This document shows positions 17,510 through 26,187 of a stretch of DNA of 64,000 bases, one piece after another (position 1 is the first letter of the stretch; each line of letters opens with the position of its first letter). The position numbers and the translations under genes are program-made. Source of the DNA: Mucilaginibacter sp. UBA5151. GTDB taxonomy: Bacteria > Bacteroidota > Bacteroidia > Sphingobacteriales > Sphingobacteriaceae. Location of the stretch: NCBI GenBank assembly GCA_002413785.1, contig DHXR01000082.1, positions 129,360-193,359 of the forward strand, given 5' to 3'. The notes beneath the pieces are model-generated. The model was given only the letters and a program-made list of their open reading frames with translations, ran no database searches and was not told the DNA's origin.

Positions 17510-18424
17510 ATGGACATTAAATTACCTTTTGGACTTCAAGACGGAAAACTGGTGGACATTTCATCAGTTGACAGTGGACTTGGCTGCAATTGTGTTTGCC
17601 CTTCATGCGGACAACGGCTTGTAGCAAAAAAAGGCGACTTCAATCAGCATCATTTTGCACACCATGACCGTGTGGAATGTGAAGGGGCTGTTGAGACAGC
17701 ATTGCATATTTACGCAAAAAATATTTTGGAAAAACACAAACGGATAGTTTTGCCCCCTGTCTATCTTAACAACTCCGATAGGTTAATTTTTCCACCAACA
17801 GAAGTTGCATTTGACAAAGTGGTGCTCGAAAAAAGACTGAACAATATCATTCCTGACATTATTGTTTTTATCAGGGGCAAACCTTTGCTGATTGAAATTG
17901 CCGTAACTCATTTTGTGGACAAATTTAAAGAATCCAAAATCTTAGCGCTTGGTTATTCAGCAATTGAAATTAATGTGAAAAGCCTTTTCAATACTGCATA
18001 TCATAAAGTTTTCGGATACCGGGATTTTGAGAAACTATTAATTGAAGAAACGAATTTCAAAAGATGGGTTAACAACCTGAAGCAAAATCTTATTAGCGAA
18101 CAAATAAAAAAACTTGTGACAAGTAAAAAAGTAATTCATTCGGGTCTTTACAAATATCCAACAGTTGACAACTGCCCGATAGATAAACGGATTTGGAAAT
18201 CCGGTCACAAAAAAGGCCAAAGTTATGCTTCGTTGGATGATGATTGCTGGAATTGCCCTTTTGGAGAAATAATCAGGAAGCAGAAATATTTTAATAACGG
18301 AATGATGGTAATTGAAGGTAAAATCCGCGAAGTTTATTGCTGCGCTCACCGCCAGGAGGAAATTGATGATATAATAACCAAATTCAAAAGGACAAAAGAT
18401 TTACAAGCAACAATAATAACCTAA
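17510..18424 (+). CDS. CoiA-like protein with zinc ribbon and restriction-nuclease-like core
   Basis: The 304-residue soluble protein begins with a zinc-ribbon-like segment: Cys26, Cys28, Cys30 and Cys33 (CNCVCPSCGQRLVAKKG), then the His-rich HHFAHHDR at about 47-54, an arrangement typical of the competence protein CoiA family. A PD-(D/E)xK-like core follows: Pro115-Asp116 (IIPDIIVF) and Glu129 in LLIEIAVTH; the usual Lys after Glu is replaced, giving E-I-A. A Cys/His-rich C-terminal segment (DDDCWNCPFG, later YCCAHRQ) may bind a second metal. CoiA homologues act in DNA uptake or recombination, but the role in this phylum is unknown. It stands alone between strong hairpins and the OmpA gene, which suggests an accessory insertion. 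Confidence 0.7.
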   Translation: MDIKLPFGLQDGKLVDISSVDSGLGCNCVCPSCGQRLVAKKGDFNQHHFAHHDRVECEGAVETALHIYAKNILEKHKRIVLPPVYLNNSDRLIFPPTEVAFDKVVLEKRLNNIIPDIIVFIRGKPLLIEIAVTHFVDKFKESKILALGYSAIEINVKSLFNTAYHKVFGYRDFEKLLIEETNFKRWVNNLKQNLISEQIKKLVTSKKVIHSGLYKYPTVDNCPIDKRIWKSGHKKGQSYASLDDDCWNCPFGEIIRKQKYFNNGMMVIEGKIREVYCCAHRQEEIDDIITKFKRTKDLQATIIT

Positions 18425-18458
18425 CCCGAAAAGTCCGGCAGCTTTTAACCATTCACCG

Positions 18459-20360
18459 CTACTTCGCAATTATCTTAAACTCTGTCCTTCTATTTTTCTG
18501 GCGGCCTTCATCTGTGGTGTTTGGCGCTACGGGTTGTGTTTCACCATAGCCTTTGAAAACGAGCCGCGAAGCATCGATCTTATTGCTGATAAGGTATTGA
18601 TAAACCGATTTTGCCCTGTTTTCTGAAAGTACCTGGTTAGCCTGGTCGTTACCCACATTATCCGTATGGCCCGATATTTCAATATGCACCATCGGGTTTA
18701 ATTGCATAAACTCTACCAGTTTATCCAGTTCGGCCAGCGATTCTGTTTGCAGGTCGAATTTATTGGTGTCAAAAAATATGTTATTAAGGATCACTGTGTT
18801 CCCAATCTCAATAGGTTCCAGCAAAACTGAAATATTGAACGGGTTTTTAGCTTCATGCCCTGCCAGCGAGAAATTCTCCGAATAAAACAAATATCCGTTT
18901 TTTGAAATATTTAGACCATAGTTTTTCCCCGATGTGATGGTAGCAAGGAAATTGCCCTGGTCGGGGTCGCTGTAATCTTCATAAACAGGTATGTTCTTCT
19001 GGAGGTCAATTATTTCAATCGCCGATTCCAGCGGAAGCAGTGTTTTGACATCTTTTACATTCCCTTTTACGTAGGTCACTACATGTGGCCTTAAATTCGG
19101 TGGCAGTTCAAAGGTATAAATGTCGTATCCGCCGTAACCTCCCAAATTATTTGATGAAAAAAATGCATAATCCCCGCTGGCTGTTAGCGACAGACCACGC
19201 TCATCTCCGCTTGAATTGATCGGGTAGCCCAGGTTTTCCGGCTTTTGCCATTTGCCGTCCTTTCCAAGACGGCTCACAAATAAATCCTGTCCGCCCAAAC
19301 CCGGCCAGCCGTTCGAACAGAAGTAAAGTGTGCTGTCATCGGGGTGTATAAACGGCGACTGTTCATCAAATGCAGTATTGATATTGGGCCCCAGGTTTTC
19401 GGGTTCTCCCCAGCCTTTGTCCGTCAGTGTCGATTTCCATATATCATAGCCGCCGTAGCCACCTTTTCGGTTGCTTACAAAATATAGCGTCCGTCCGTCG
19501 GCACTGATGGAAGGCTGCGACTCCCATCCGGGTGTATTGATTGGCGGAGGCAGGTCAAAGGGTTTGCCCCAGTCGTCACCTTTTTTTAGCGAAATATAAA
19601 TGTCGCAACGGCCAAGTCCATCGGGGCGGTTGCAGCCGCTAAAAAACAACACTTTACCATCCTGTGAGATGGATTCCGAACCCTCATTGTATTCCGGGGT
19701 ATTAATCTGGTCACTTAAATAAGTAGCTGTTTGCCATTTGCCATCAACTTTTATACTTTTATAAAAATCTTCGTTGTGATTGATCTGTCGGGTGAATATC
19801 AACGTTTTTTCGTCGGCTGTGGCTACCGGGTTGTATTCATCATCGGGAGTATTGATCTCAGGACCAATATTAACCGGCTTAAAAGGGACCGGATGTTGCA
19901 CCGCATAAACACTAAACTTACAGTCCGAAATCAGCTTTTGAGCATAAGAAATATTGGCGGAGGTAATGTCGGGGTACGTTAAATATTTTTCAAGATGCTG
20001 CCGGGCACTCTCATAACGGGCTATATCAATTTCTTCGTTACCGAGCCTTAGATAAACAGCGCTGCTATAATCAGGATTTAGTTTTATAACCTTAAGGTAT
20101 TGTTCAACAGCAGTTTCATGCTGATGTATCATACGATAAATATTGCCCAGCGCGGAGTGTGCCTCAATAAATTTATCATCAGCATCTAAGGCTTTTTGCA
20201 ATTGGACAATAGCATCATTGTACATGTTTTCGTCCAGACTTTGGTTTGCTAATGCAAAATATTTGATCGCTTGCCTGTCAGTAGTAGAATATTGCCGCTG
20301 CTGCGCTGATGCAAAAACAGATAAAAAGAATAATAAAACCGGGAAGATAATATACTTCAT
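18459..20360 (-). CDS. OmpA-family protein with TPR and PD40 beta-propeller repeats
   Basis: The 633-residue protein has a Sec signal peptide (FLSVFASAQ) and TPR-like helices at about 30-130 (KYFALANQSLDENMYNDAI, HSALGNIYRM). PD40/WD40-like blades follow at about 190-410, each with a signature such as GKVLFFSGCNRPDG, GRTLYFVSNRKGGYGGYDIW or STLYFCSNGWPGLGGQDLF. A short carboxypeptidase-regulatory-like domain comes next and then a C-terminal OmpA domain from about 520: IEISGHTDNVGNDQANQVLS with NRAKSVYQYL, which binds peptidoglycan. It should be periplasmic or outer-membrane attached. Similar proteins in Bacteroidota accompany PorP/SprF, absent here. It is a single gene. Confidence 0.92.
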   Translation of the reverse strand: MKYIIFPVLLFFLSVFASAQQRQYSTTDRQAIKYFALANQSLDENMYNDAIVQLQKALDADDKFIEAHSALGNIYRMIHQHETAVEQYLKVIKLNPDYSSAVYLRLGNEEIDIARYESARQHLEKYLTYPDITSANISYAQKLISDCKFSVYAVQHPVPFKPVNIGPEINTPDDEYNPVATADEKTLIFTRQINHNEDFYKSIKVDGKWQTATYLSDQINTPEYNEGSESISQDGKVLFFSGCNRPDGLGRCDIYISLKKGDDWGKPFDLPPPINTPGWESQPSISADGRTLYFVSNRKGGYGGYDIWKSTLTDKGWGEPENLGPNINTAFDEQSPFIHPDDSTLYFCSNGWPGLGGQDLFVSRLGKDGKWQKPENLGYPINSSGDERGLSLTASGDYAFFSSNNLGGYGGYDIYTFELPPNLRPHVVTYVKGNVKDVKTLLPLESAIEIIDLQKNIPVYEDYSDPDQGNFLATITSGKNYGLNISKNGYLFYSENFSLAGHEAKNPFNISVLLEPIEIGNTVILNNIFFDTNKFDLQTESLAELDKLVEFMQLNPMVHIEISGHTDNVGNDQANQVLSENRAKSVYQYLISNKIDASRLVFKGYGETQPVAPNTTDEGRQKNRRTEFKIIAK

Positions 20361-20401
20361 TCCTTTTGATACGGTATTTCGTACCCTAAGTTACAAACAA
20401 C

Positions 20402-21025
20402 TCAGGGAATATTCAAATACTTATGTGTTTGCAGTGATATTTCCCATTGGGGATTATTCATCACATAGTCAACAATCAATGGGGTCATTTCCTTTGATTT
20501 CGACCATTCGGGTTGCATGTAAAGCCTGCAGGCGGGAGAAACAAGTTTTGCATTTTCCTCCGCAAAGGCAAAATCTGATTTGTTGAATATGATCACTTTA
20601 AGCTCATCCGCATTTGCCGCTACATGGTGGCCCGGCGCCTTGAATTTTTTCGGCGATAAGCAGATCCAATCCCAGCTACCCGACAGGGGATAAGCCCCCG
20701 ATGTTTCTATAAAAGTTTTTATGCCTTTTTTTTGAAGTCCTGCGGTTAAATAATCCAGGTTATAGATCAGTGGCTCGCCGCCGGTAACCACCACCGTTTT
20801 TGCAGGATAAAGGGATGCATTTTCAATGATCTGGTCGGCATGGGTAAGGGCATGCAGTTCCGCGTCCCAGCTTTCTTTAACATCACACCAGTGGCAGCCA
20901 ACATCACAGCCGCCCAGGCGTATAAAATATGCGGCTTTGCCGGTATGGAACCCTTCGCCCTGTATCGTGTAAAATTCTTCCATTAAAGGAAGCTGCGTAC
21001 CATCTTCCGGAATTTGATGTGCCAT
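20402..21025 (-). CDS. queE: 7-carboxy-7-deazaguanine synthase
   Basis: I use the ATG at 21025 (MAHQIPEDGTQLPL) and not the TTG four codons upstream. The radical-SAM cluster motif is CDVGCHWCD, i.e. Cys-x3-Cys-x2-Cys, and TVVVTGGEPLIY and FIETSGAYPL are the GGEP and ribose-binding regions. EEFYTIQGEGFHTGK at the N terminus is the classic QueE opening. The enzyme contracts carboxytetrahydropterin to 7-carboxy-7-deazaguanine on the route to queuosine. It stands apart from other queuosine genes here. A TAAATTTG box lies 9 nt upstream of the ATG. Confidence 0.94.
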   Translation of the reverse strand: MAHQIPEDGTQLPLMEEFYTIQGEGFHTGKAAYFIRLGGCDVGCHWCDVKESWDAELHALTHADQIIENASLYPAKTVVVTGGEPLIYNLDYLTAGLQKKGIKTFIETSGAYPLSGSWDWICLSPKKFKAPGHHVAANADELKVIIFNKSDFAFAEENAKLVSPACRLYMQPEWSKSKEMTPLIVDYVMNNPQWEISLQTHKYLNIP

Positions 21026-21034
21026 AATAAGGGG

Positions 21035-21042
21035 CAAATTTA
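21035..21042 (-). promoter_or_regulatory. Candidate -7 box for queE (TAAATTTG)
   Basis: TAAATTTG on the minus strand fits TAnnTTTG and ends 9 nt from the queE ATG, implying a very short leader. No -33 TTTG at the normal distance. Confidence 0.3.
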
Positions 21043-21202
21043 CGTTTTTTGAGGCAAAAGGTTAAAGGTAAATGGCGAAAGGTAATTAGTATGACATAAA
21101 ACCCGGCATTGGCGATAAAGTAAAAAAAATATTTCAAAAACCTTTCACCTTTGGTCTTTTACTTTTCACCAATTTTTAGTATTATTACTTAAATTTTGCT
21201 TT

Positions 21203-21967
21203 ATGAAAAAAATTTACTTTCCCCTTTTATTTTTCGTACTGCTCTGCCTCTCCTCATGCGTTGATATTGAAGAACGTTATGATTTTAAACCGGATGGCTC
21301 ATGTAATGTATTGTATAGTTTTGATATGAGCAGCGCCGTATCGGTTTTAATGAACCTGATGACAGATTCCGTTAAAGCGACCCCCCAGTTTTCGATGGTA
21401 AAAGATACTTCTCTTAATTTTTATTCGGCCCTGCCCGATACTACCCAGCAGAAAATGAGCCTTGAAGAAGTTAATATGGCAAAAGGCAGCAACCTTGCCG
21501 TAAAAATGGACCTTAAAAGGAGCATAATGAAGGTGGGGATCAATCACGTTGCAAAAAATGCCGCTGACCTGGAATATTATTTAAAGCACCTTTCAAAAAT
21601 GTCGTTGAACGACCAGCTAAACAGCGTTACAAAAAGCGACAAAAAAGGCGGCGGTTTTGATGCCCGGCAACTGGTTGCCGGGGAAGATTATTATTCGTAC
21701 GAAATAACCCCCCATAAATTTTACCGGATTGTTGATAAAGCAAAATTCGGCGCTTTTTTAAAGAAAACCCAGTCTGCCTTTACCATGGCAAAGGCCATGC
21801 TGATTGACATGCCTTATAAAGTTGTCCTTAATTTTGCGATGCCGGTTAAGAAAGTATATAACCCTAAAGCCATCGTGTCGGCAGACAGAAAGCGGGTTAC
21901 CCTGATTACCAATATGGATGAAGTTATAAAAAACCCATCCCTGATGAATTTGAAGATCGACTTTTAA
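21203..21967 (+). CDS. Uncharacterised lipoprotein
   Basis: The 254-residue protein has a classical lipoprotein signal (MKKIYFPLLFFVLLCLSSC, lipobox LSSC). The mature part starts VDIEERYDFKPDGSCNVLYS, a pattern seen in lipoproteins that begin with an extended beta strand, and is otherwise mixed alpha/beta with Lys-rich middle segments. I do not recognise a catalytic motif. It is followed after 5 bp by a small protein that probably shares its transcript. It should be an outer- or inner-membrane-anchored periplasmic protein. Confidence 0.7.
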   Translation: MKKIYFPLLFFVLLCLSSCVDIEERYDFKPDGSCNVLYSFDMSSAVSVLMNLMTDSVKATPQFSMVKDTSLNFYSALPDTTQQKMSLEEVNMAKGSNLAVKMDLKRSIMKVGINHVAKNAADLEYYLKHLSKMSLNDQLNSVTKSDKKGGGFDARQLVAGEDYYSYEITPHKFYRIVDKAKFGAFLKKTQSAFTMAKAMLIDMPYKVVLNFAMPVKKVYNPKAIVSADRKRVTLITNMDEVIKNPSLMNLKIDF

Positions 21968-21972
21968 TATAC

Positions 21973-22422
21973 ATGAATACAAGAGCTATAGATTATGTTA
22001 CCGAAGACTTTTATGAATCATTAAGCTTTATGGAGGGCGAACTGCCCGACCTTGAAACCGTAAGGGAATTGTTTTATGCCGACGGCTTACTGGTGAATAA
22101 CAGTTTTAGCCAGCCAATCAAATATACCGCAGGTTCATTTATCCAAATAATTGAAGAACAGATAGAAGCCGACAAGCTAACCCAGTTTATGCAAAGGGAA
22201 CTCTATTCCAAAACCGAAATATTTGGCAGGGTAGCCCAGCGTACAAGCGTTTATGAATACAGTTTCTCCTATTATGAAACCGAGAATCTGCCTAAAGGGA
22301 TAAATTATATCCAGTTTGTACAGGATGATGATAAATGGCTCATTTCCTCGATGGCCTGGAATGATGAAAATGAGAATTATAAAGTTCCTACGGAATTAGG
22401 CATTGGGTCATTGAGTCATTGA
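21973..22422 (+). CDS. Conserved small protein, possible NTF2-like fold
   Basis: The 149-residue protein has no signal peptide. The order is an N-terminal helix (AIDYVTEDFYESLSF), a central segment with YADGLLVNNSF, a helix (GSFIQIIEEQIEADKLTQFM) and then three antiparallel strands (FGRVAQRTSVYEYSFSYYET, GINYIQFVQDDDKWLISSMA). This is the helix-helix-sheet order of NTF2/SnoaL-like proteins, and WLISSMAWNDE resembles their last strand. The function is unknown. The end of the reading frame (GSLSH) is written by the inverted repeat that starts at about 22401. Confidence 0.55.
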   Translation: MNTRAIDYVTEDFYESLSFMEGELPDLETVRELFYADGLLVNNSFSQPIKYTAGSFIQIIEEQIEADKLTQFMQRELYSKTEIFGRVAQRTSVYEYSFSYYETENLPKGINYIQFVQDDDKWLISSMAWNDENENYKVPTELGIGSLSH

Positions 22423-22514
22423 GCCATTGTTTGATTGTAGGATGGTAATAAAAGTCCAAAAATGACTCAATGACCTAATGACCCATTGACGCGAAGCAAA
22501 TGACTCAATGACAT
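22401..22514. repeat. Inverted repeat of reiterated GTCATTGA words
   Basis: Left arm GGGTCATTGAGTCATTGAG pairs with right-arm units AATGACTCAATGACC, TAATGACCCATTGAC and AATGACTCAATGAC. It supplies the last codons and stop of the preceding gene and ends at the folD stop, between convergent genes. A related direct-repeat form lies at 48800-48853. Confidence 0.8.
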
Positions 22515-23396
22515 TTACGGATATACCTCTTTATTCGCCGATGCCAAAGTATTCTTCAGCAATCCTATAATGGTCATTAAACCAACGCCGCCGGGAACCG
22601 GGGTTATCCATGATGCTTTGGGGGCCACGTTTTCAAAATCAACGTCACCATAAAGTTTAAAGCCCGATTTGGTGAGGGTAGAGGTTTCGCGGTTCATACC
22701 CACATCAACTACCACAACACCTTCTTTCACCATGTCAGCAGTGATAAAATTCTTTTTGCCGATGGCAACTATCAATATGTCGGCATCAAGGGTGAATTTT
22801 TTAATATCAGGGGTACGGCTGTGACAGATAGTAACCGTGCAATTCCCAGGATAAGTGTTTCGCGCCATTAAAATGCTCATCGGCGAGCCCACAATATTGC
22901 TGCGCCCAACTACTACGCAATGTTTCCCCACGGTGTCGATGCCATATTCTTTCAGCATTAAAGTAATGCCATAAGGTGTAGCGGGGATAAATGAAGGCAG
23001 GTTACGCTGCATCCGCCCCAGGTTAACCGGGTGAAAGCCATCCACATCCTTGCGGTGATCTATTTTTTCGGTTACTTTCTCAGGGTCGATGTGTTTGGGC
23101 AGCGGTAGTTGCACAATTATGCCGTCGATATCTGCGTCAGCATTCAGTTCGGCCACTTTTTGCAAAAGTTCTTCTTCGGTAACATCAGCCTCATAGCGCA
23201 CTAAGGATGACTTAAAACCCACCGCCTCGCAATTTTTTATTTTACTGGCCACATAAGTTTCGCTGCCGCCATCATGCCCAACCAAAACAGCCACCAAATG
23301 CGGCTTGCGCCCGGTTTCTTCTAAAATTTTAGCTGCGGCTACGGCTATTTCGCCTTTAAGTTTTTCTGATACGTATTTTCCGTCGAGTAATTGCAT
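22515..23396 (-). CDS. folD: Bifunctional methylenetetrahydrofolate dehydrogenase/cyclohydrolase
   Basis: The start at 23396 ([17 protein letters not shown]) is preferred; the four residues upstream come from the adjacent repeat. Signatures are [16 protein letters not shown] (substrate-binding Lys), [32 protein letters not shown] (NADP site) and [16 protein letters not shown]. About 293 residues is normal. The enzyme interconverts methylene-, methenyl- and formyl-tetrahydrofolate, feeding purine and formyl-Met synthesis. It stands between two palindromic elements and is probably transcribed alone. Confidence 0.96.
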   Translation of the reverse strand: MQLLDGKYVSEKLKGEIAVAAAKILEETGRKPHLVAVLVGHDGGSETYVASKIKNCEAVGFKSSLVRYEADVTEEELLQKVAELNADADIDGIIVQLPLPKHIDPEKVTEKIDHRKDVDGFHPVNLGRMQRNLPSFIPATPYGITLMLKEYGIDTVGKHCVVVGRSNIVGSPMSILMARNTYPGNCTVTICHSRTPDIKKFTLDADILIVAIGKKNFITADMVKEGVVVVDVGMNRETSTLTKSGFKLYGDVDFENVAPKASWITPVPGGVGLMTIIGLLKNTLASANKEVYP

Positions 23397-23397
23397 A

Positions 23398-23490
23398 ATA
23401 AGAGTCAAGAGTCAAGAGTCAAGAACCAGGATGCAAGAATCAAGAAAATGTTTAATCTTGGCTCTTGGTTCCTGGCTCTTGATTCTACAA
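23398..23490. repeat. Inverted repeat of reiterated AGAGTCA/TCTTGAC-like words
   Basis: AGAGTCAAGAGTCAAGAGTC and AAGAACCAGG on one side are mirrored by TTGGCTCTTGGTTCCTGGC and TCTTGATTC on the other. It fills the gap between folD and lepA, which run in the same direction, so it is not limited to convergent gene ends. Confidence 0.8.
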
Positions 23491-25278
23491 TTAGTCCAAT
23501 TTTAAAACCGCCATAAACGCGCTCTGCGGTATCTCCACATTTCCTACCTGGCGCATGCGTTTTTTACCTTTTTTCTGTTTATCCAAAAGCTTGCGTTTAC
23601 GTGATATATCACCACCATAACATTTTGCTGTAACATCCTTGCGTAAGGCCTTTACCGTTTCGCGGGCGATGATCTTCGCGCCGATAGAGGCCTGTATAAT
23701 AATTTCAAATTGCTGGCGCGGTATCAGCTCTTTTAACTTCTCGCAGATCTTTTTGCCAAAATCATAAGAGTTGCCCCTGAATATCAGGGATGACAAAGCA
23801 TCCACAGGCTCAGCATTTAAGCGGATATCAAGGCGTACCAAATCCGACTTACGATAACCTATCTGGTGATAATCAAACGAGGCATAGCCTTTGGAAATAG
23901 TTTTTAATTTATCATAAAAATCAAACACGATCTCGCCCATTGGCAGTTCAAACAAAAATTCAACACGGTCGGACGTAAGATATGACTGTCCGATAATAGC
24001 GCCACGTTTTTGAATGCAAAGGGACATTATCGGGCCAACGTATTCCGACTTTGAAATTATAGTCGCTTTAATATATGGTTCCTCAACATAGTCGATCCTG
24101 CTTGGGTCGGGGAGGTCCGATGGGTTATTTACCGTAATGGGTTCTCCCTTGGTGGTATAAGCGATGTAGGATACGTTTGGCACGGTGGTGATCACGGTCA
24201 TATCAAACTCGCGTTCCAGGCGTTCCTGGATGATCTCCATGTGCAGCATCCCTAAAAACCCGCAACGGAAACCAAAGCCTAATGCGGCTGATGATTCCGG
24301 CTCAAAAACCAGCGCTGCATCGTTCAACTGCAGCTTACCCATTGAATCGCGCAATTCTTCGTAGTCTTCTGTATCTACCGGGTAAATGCCGGCAAAAACC
24401 ATCGGCTTAACCTCTTCAAAACCCTGAATCCCACTTTCGCAGGGGCGTTCAACATGGGTTATGGTGTCGCCAACTTTTACTTCACGGGCTTCCTTAATAC
24501 CTGAGATGATATAACCTACATCCCCTGTTCTAATTACATCCCTGGGCGACTGCTTTAATTTCAGTGTGCCTACCTCATCTGCTAAATATTGTTTCTCGGT
24601 CGCGAAGAATTTTACTTTGTCACCTTTACGAATTTCGCCGTTAACCACTTTGAAATAGGCTACAATGCCCCTGAACGAGTTAAAAACGGAATCGAATATC
24701 AATGCCTGCAATGGCGCTTTCGGATCGCCGACAGGGTGAGGAACGCGTTCAACAATGGCCTTTAAAATATCATGCACCCCCATGCCGGTTTTTCCGGAGG
24801 CTGCAATAATTTCTTCGCGTTTACAACCAATAAGCTCAACTATCTGGTCCTTAACTTCCTCGGGCATAGCGCCGGGGAGGTCCATTTTATTGAGTATCGG
24901 GATTATTTCAAGGTCGTTTTCCAGCGCCAGGTACAGGTTTGATATGGTTTGGGCCTGTATGCCCTGTGCCGCATCAACAATTAGCAGGGCGCCCTCGCAG
25001 GCGGCTATAGAGCGTGAAACCTCGTAGGAGAAATCCACGTGCCCGGGTGTATCTATCAGGTTCAGGATATATTTCTGGCCTTCAAGCTCATAATCCATCT
25101 GTATGGCATGACTTTTTATGGTGATACCGCGCTCGCGTTCAAGGTCCATATCGTCCAGCAGCTGCGCCTGCGATTCGCGTTGGGTGATGGTATGGGTATA
25201 TTCAAGTAACCGGTCGGCAAGGGTACTTTTACCGTGGTCAATATGCGCTATGATACAAAAATTACGAATGTGTTCCAT
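23491..25278 (-). CDS. lepA: Elongation factor 4 (LepA)
   Basis: The family start [20 protein letters not shown] fixes the start at 25278; the nine upstream codons are not part of known LepA. G-domain motifs are AHIDHGKS (G1), DTPGHVDFS (G3) and NKMDLPG (G4). The C-terminal region holds [20 protein letters not shown] and the LepA-specific tail with [20 protein letters not shown]. It is a ribosome-binding GTPase that remodels stalled or back-slipped ribosomes. Length about 595 residues is normal. A TATTTTTG box ends 7 nt before the ATG. Confidence 0.97.
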   Translation of the reverse strand: MEHIRNFCIIAHIDHGKSTLADRLLEYTHTITQRESQAQLLDDMDLERERGITIKSHAIQMDYELEGQKYILNLIDTPGHVDFSYEVSRSIAACEGALLIVDAAQGIQAQTISNLYLALENDLEIIPILNKMDLPGAMPEEVKDQIVELIGCKREEIIAASGKTGMGVHDILKAIVERVPHPVGDPKAPLQALIFDSVFNSFRGIVAYFKVVNGEIRKGDKVKFFATEKQYLADEVGTLKLKQSPRDVIRTGDVGYIISGIKEAREVKVGDTITHVERPCESGIQGFEEVKPMVFAGIYPVDTEDYEELRDSMGKLQLNDAALVFEPESSAALGFGFRCGFLGMLHMEIIQERLEREFDMTVITTVPNVSYIAYTTKGEPITVNNPSDLPDPSRIDYVEEPYIKATIISKSEYVGPIMSLCIQKRGAIIGQSYLTSDRVEFLFELPMGEIVFDFYDKLKTISKGYASFDYHQIGYRKSDLVRLDIRLNAEPVDALSSLIFRGNSYDFGKKICEKLKELIPRQQFEIIIQASIGAKIIARETVKALRKDVTAKCYGGDISRKRKLLDKQKKGKKRMRQVGNVEIPQSAFMAVLKLD

Positions 25279-25285
25279 TGAAACG

Positions 25286-25293
25286 CAAAAATA
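25286..25293 (-). promoter_or_regulatory. Candidate -7 box abutting the lepA start (TATTTTTG)
   Basis: TATTTTTG on the minus strand fits TAnnTTTG and ends 7 nt before the LepA start, like the box at dnaB. It would give a leaderless or nearly leaderless mRNA. Confidence 0.3.
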
Positions 25294-25392
25294 GCATTTT
25301 AGCACGGATTACACCGATTTGTTATGGGATTTCACCGATTTATGCGGGATTTTGGCTAAAACACTTTAAGAATGTGTGAAGAAGAGTAAAGC

Positions 25393-25614
25393 TTAGACAT
25401 ATTTTAAAATAGAACCAACTATTTCCGGTTTCTCTATAACAGTAATCACGGGATGCTCATTATCTTCAAAATACAATTCCAAAGCTTCCTGTAAATTAGC
25501 TAAGGCCTCTTCTTTTGAGTTTCCAAAACTTGAAACATCAATATTTAAGCATTGGGCAACAAAGTAATCCCCTTCCTTCCAAACAGCATTATTGATTGAA
25601 ATAGTTTTCATCAT
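25393..25614 (-). CDS. HicB-like orphan antitoxin-family protein
   Basis: From the ATG at 25614 the protein has 73 residues: MKTISINNAVWKEGDYFVAQ, then a segment CLNIDVSSFGNSKEEALANL with a helix QEALELYFED. This is the partial RNase H fold of the HicB/UPF0150 family (Trp, a strand with Val-Ala-Gln-Cys, then the Ser-x-Gly-x-Ser/Thr-x-Glu-Glu-Ala turn). I found no HicA-type double-stranded RNA-binding toxin on either side within several hundred bases. The gene is flanked by identical GATTTCACCGATTT copies at 25328-25341 and 25661-25674. A role as a stand-alone regulator, or a leftover of a toxin-antitoxin pair, is possible. Confidence 0.75.
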   Translation of the reverse strand: MMKTISINNAVWKEGDYFVAQCLNIDVSSFGNSKEEALANLQEALELYFEDNEHPVITVIEKPEIVGSILKYV

Positions 25615-25690
25615 ATTCCTTTTTTCAAATTTAGTTAAATTGTGTAATATAAATGGTAAAGATTTCACCGATTTTAGGTGATTCTGCTAA

Positions 25691-25857
25691 ATTACGAGGA
25701 GCTAAACGCGTTTTGCCCCTCGTAATTTTTACGTTTTGAGGAGCTAAATACGTTTAGCCCGTCGTAATTTTTACCGTTTGAGAGGCTAAATGCGTTTAGC
25801 CTCTCGTAATTTTTGTGGTTTGAGAGGCTAAACGCGTTTAGCTCCTCGTAATTTTAA
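25691..25857. repeat. Four tandem palindromic repeats, period 42 bp
   Basis: Four units with centres at 25708.5, 25750.5, 25792.5 and 25834.5 are exactly 42 bp apart. Each has a core like GGCTAAACGCGTTTAGCC within GAGaGGCT...AGCCtCTC, followed by CGTAATTTTT. Three units differ by one to three compensating or single changes. Every unit is a strong hairpin followed by a T-tract when read on the plus strand, but both adjacent genes are on the minus strand. No gene lies inside. Confidence 0.9.
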
Positions 25858-26084
25858 GAAGGTATTTTTATTAATCAGCTGTATATCAAATAGATATACA
25901 AATATCCTGAAAAAAAGGCAAATTTTTTGATGAATTTAACGCGGATTATCCGAAAAGAACTATTTGTAAAAATAGCAATGGTTTTATACAAAGATACGGA
26001 ATTTGAAAGGGAAATTTGTCTTGAGCAGTTATAATATAAGCGGTTTTTTACCTTGTCCGCGTTGCTGTATTAATAAAGAATATC

Positions 26085-26176
26085 GTAGAGACGCGATGCT
26101 TCGCGTCTCCAACATGCAAATCCACCTGTCAGGGTTAGCATAGCATATTCGAAGACGCGATGCATCGCGTCTCTAC
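26085..26176. repeat. Two GAGACGCGATGCATCGCGTCTC-type hairpin halves/copies
   Basis: GTAGAGACGCGATGC then TTCGCGTCTCC (26085-26110) and GAAGACGCGATGCATCGCG then TCTCTAC (26151-26176) are two near-palindromic copies 66 bp apart, and they can also pair with each other. They precede the end of the glycoside hydrolase gene. Between 25858 and 26084 I see no supported gene. Confidence 0.8.
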
Positions 26177-26187
26177 AACGAAAACCA

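Noticed and set aside
25279..25760. HicA toxin gene next to the HicB-like gene
   Set aside because: No 60-80-codon frame with the dsRNA-binding pattern of HicA was found on either strand around it.
25930..26034. 34-codon plus-strand ORF (begins MNLTRIIRKELF)
   Set aside because: Short, in AT-rich spacer, no partner or similarity; could be chance. It might be a remnant but cannot be supported.
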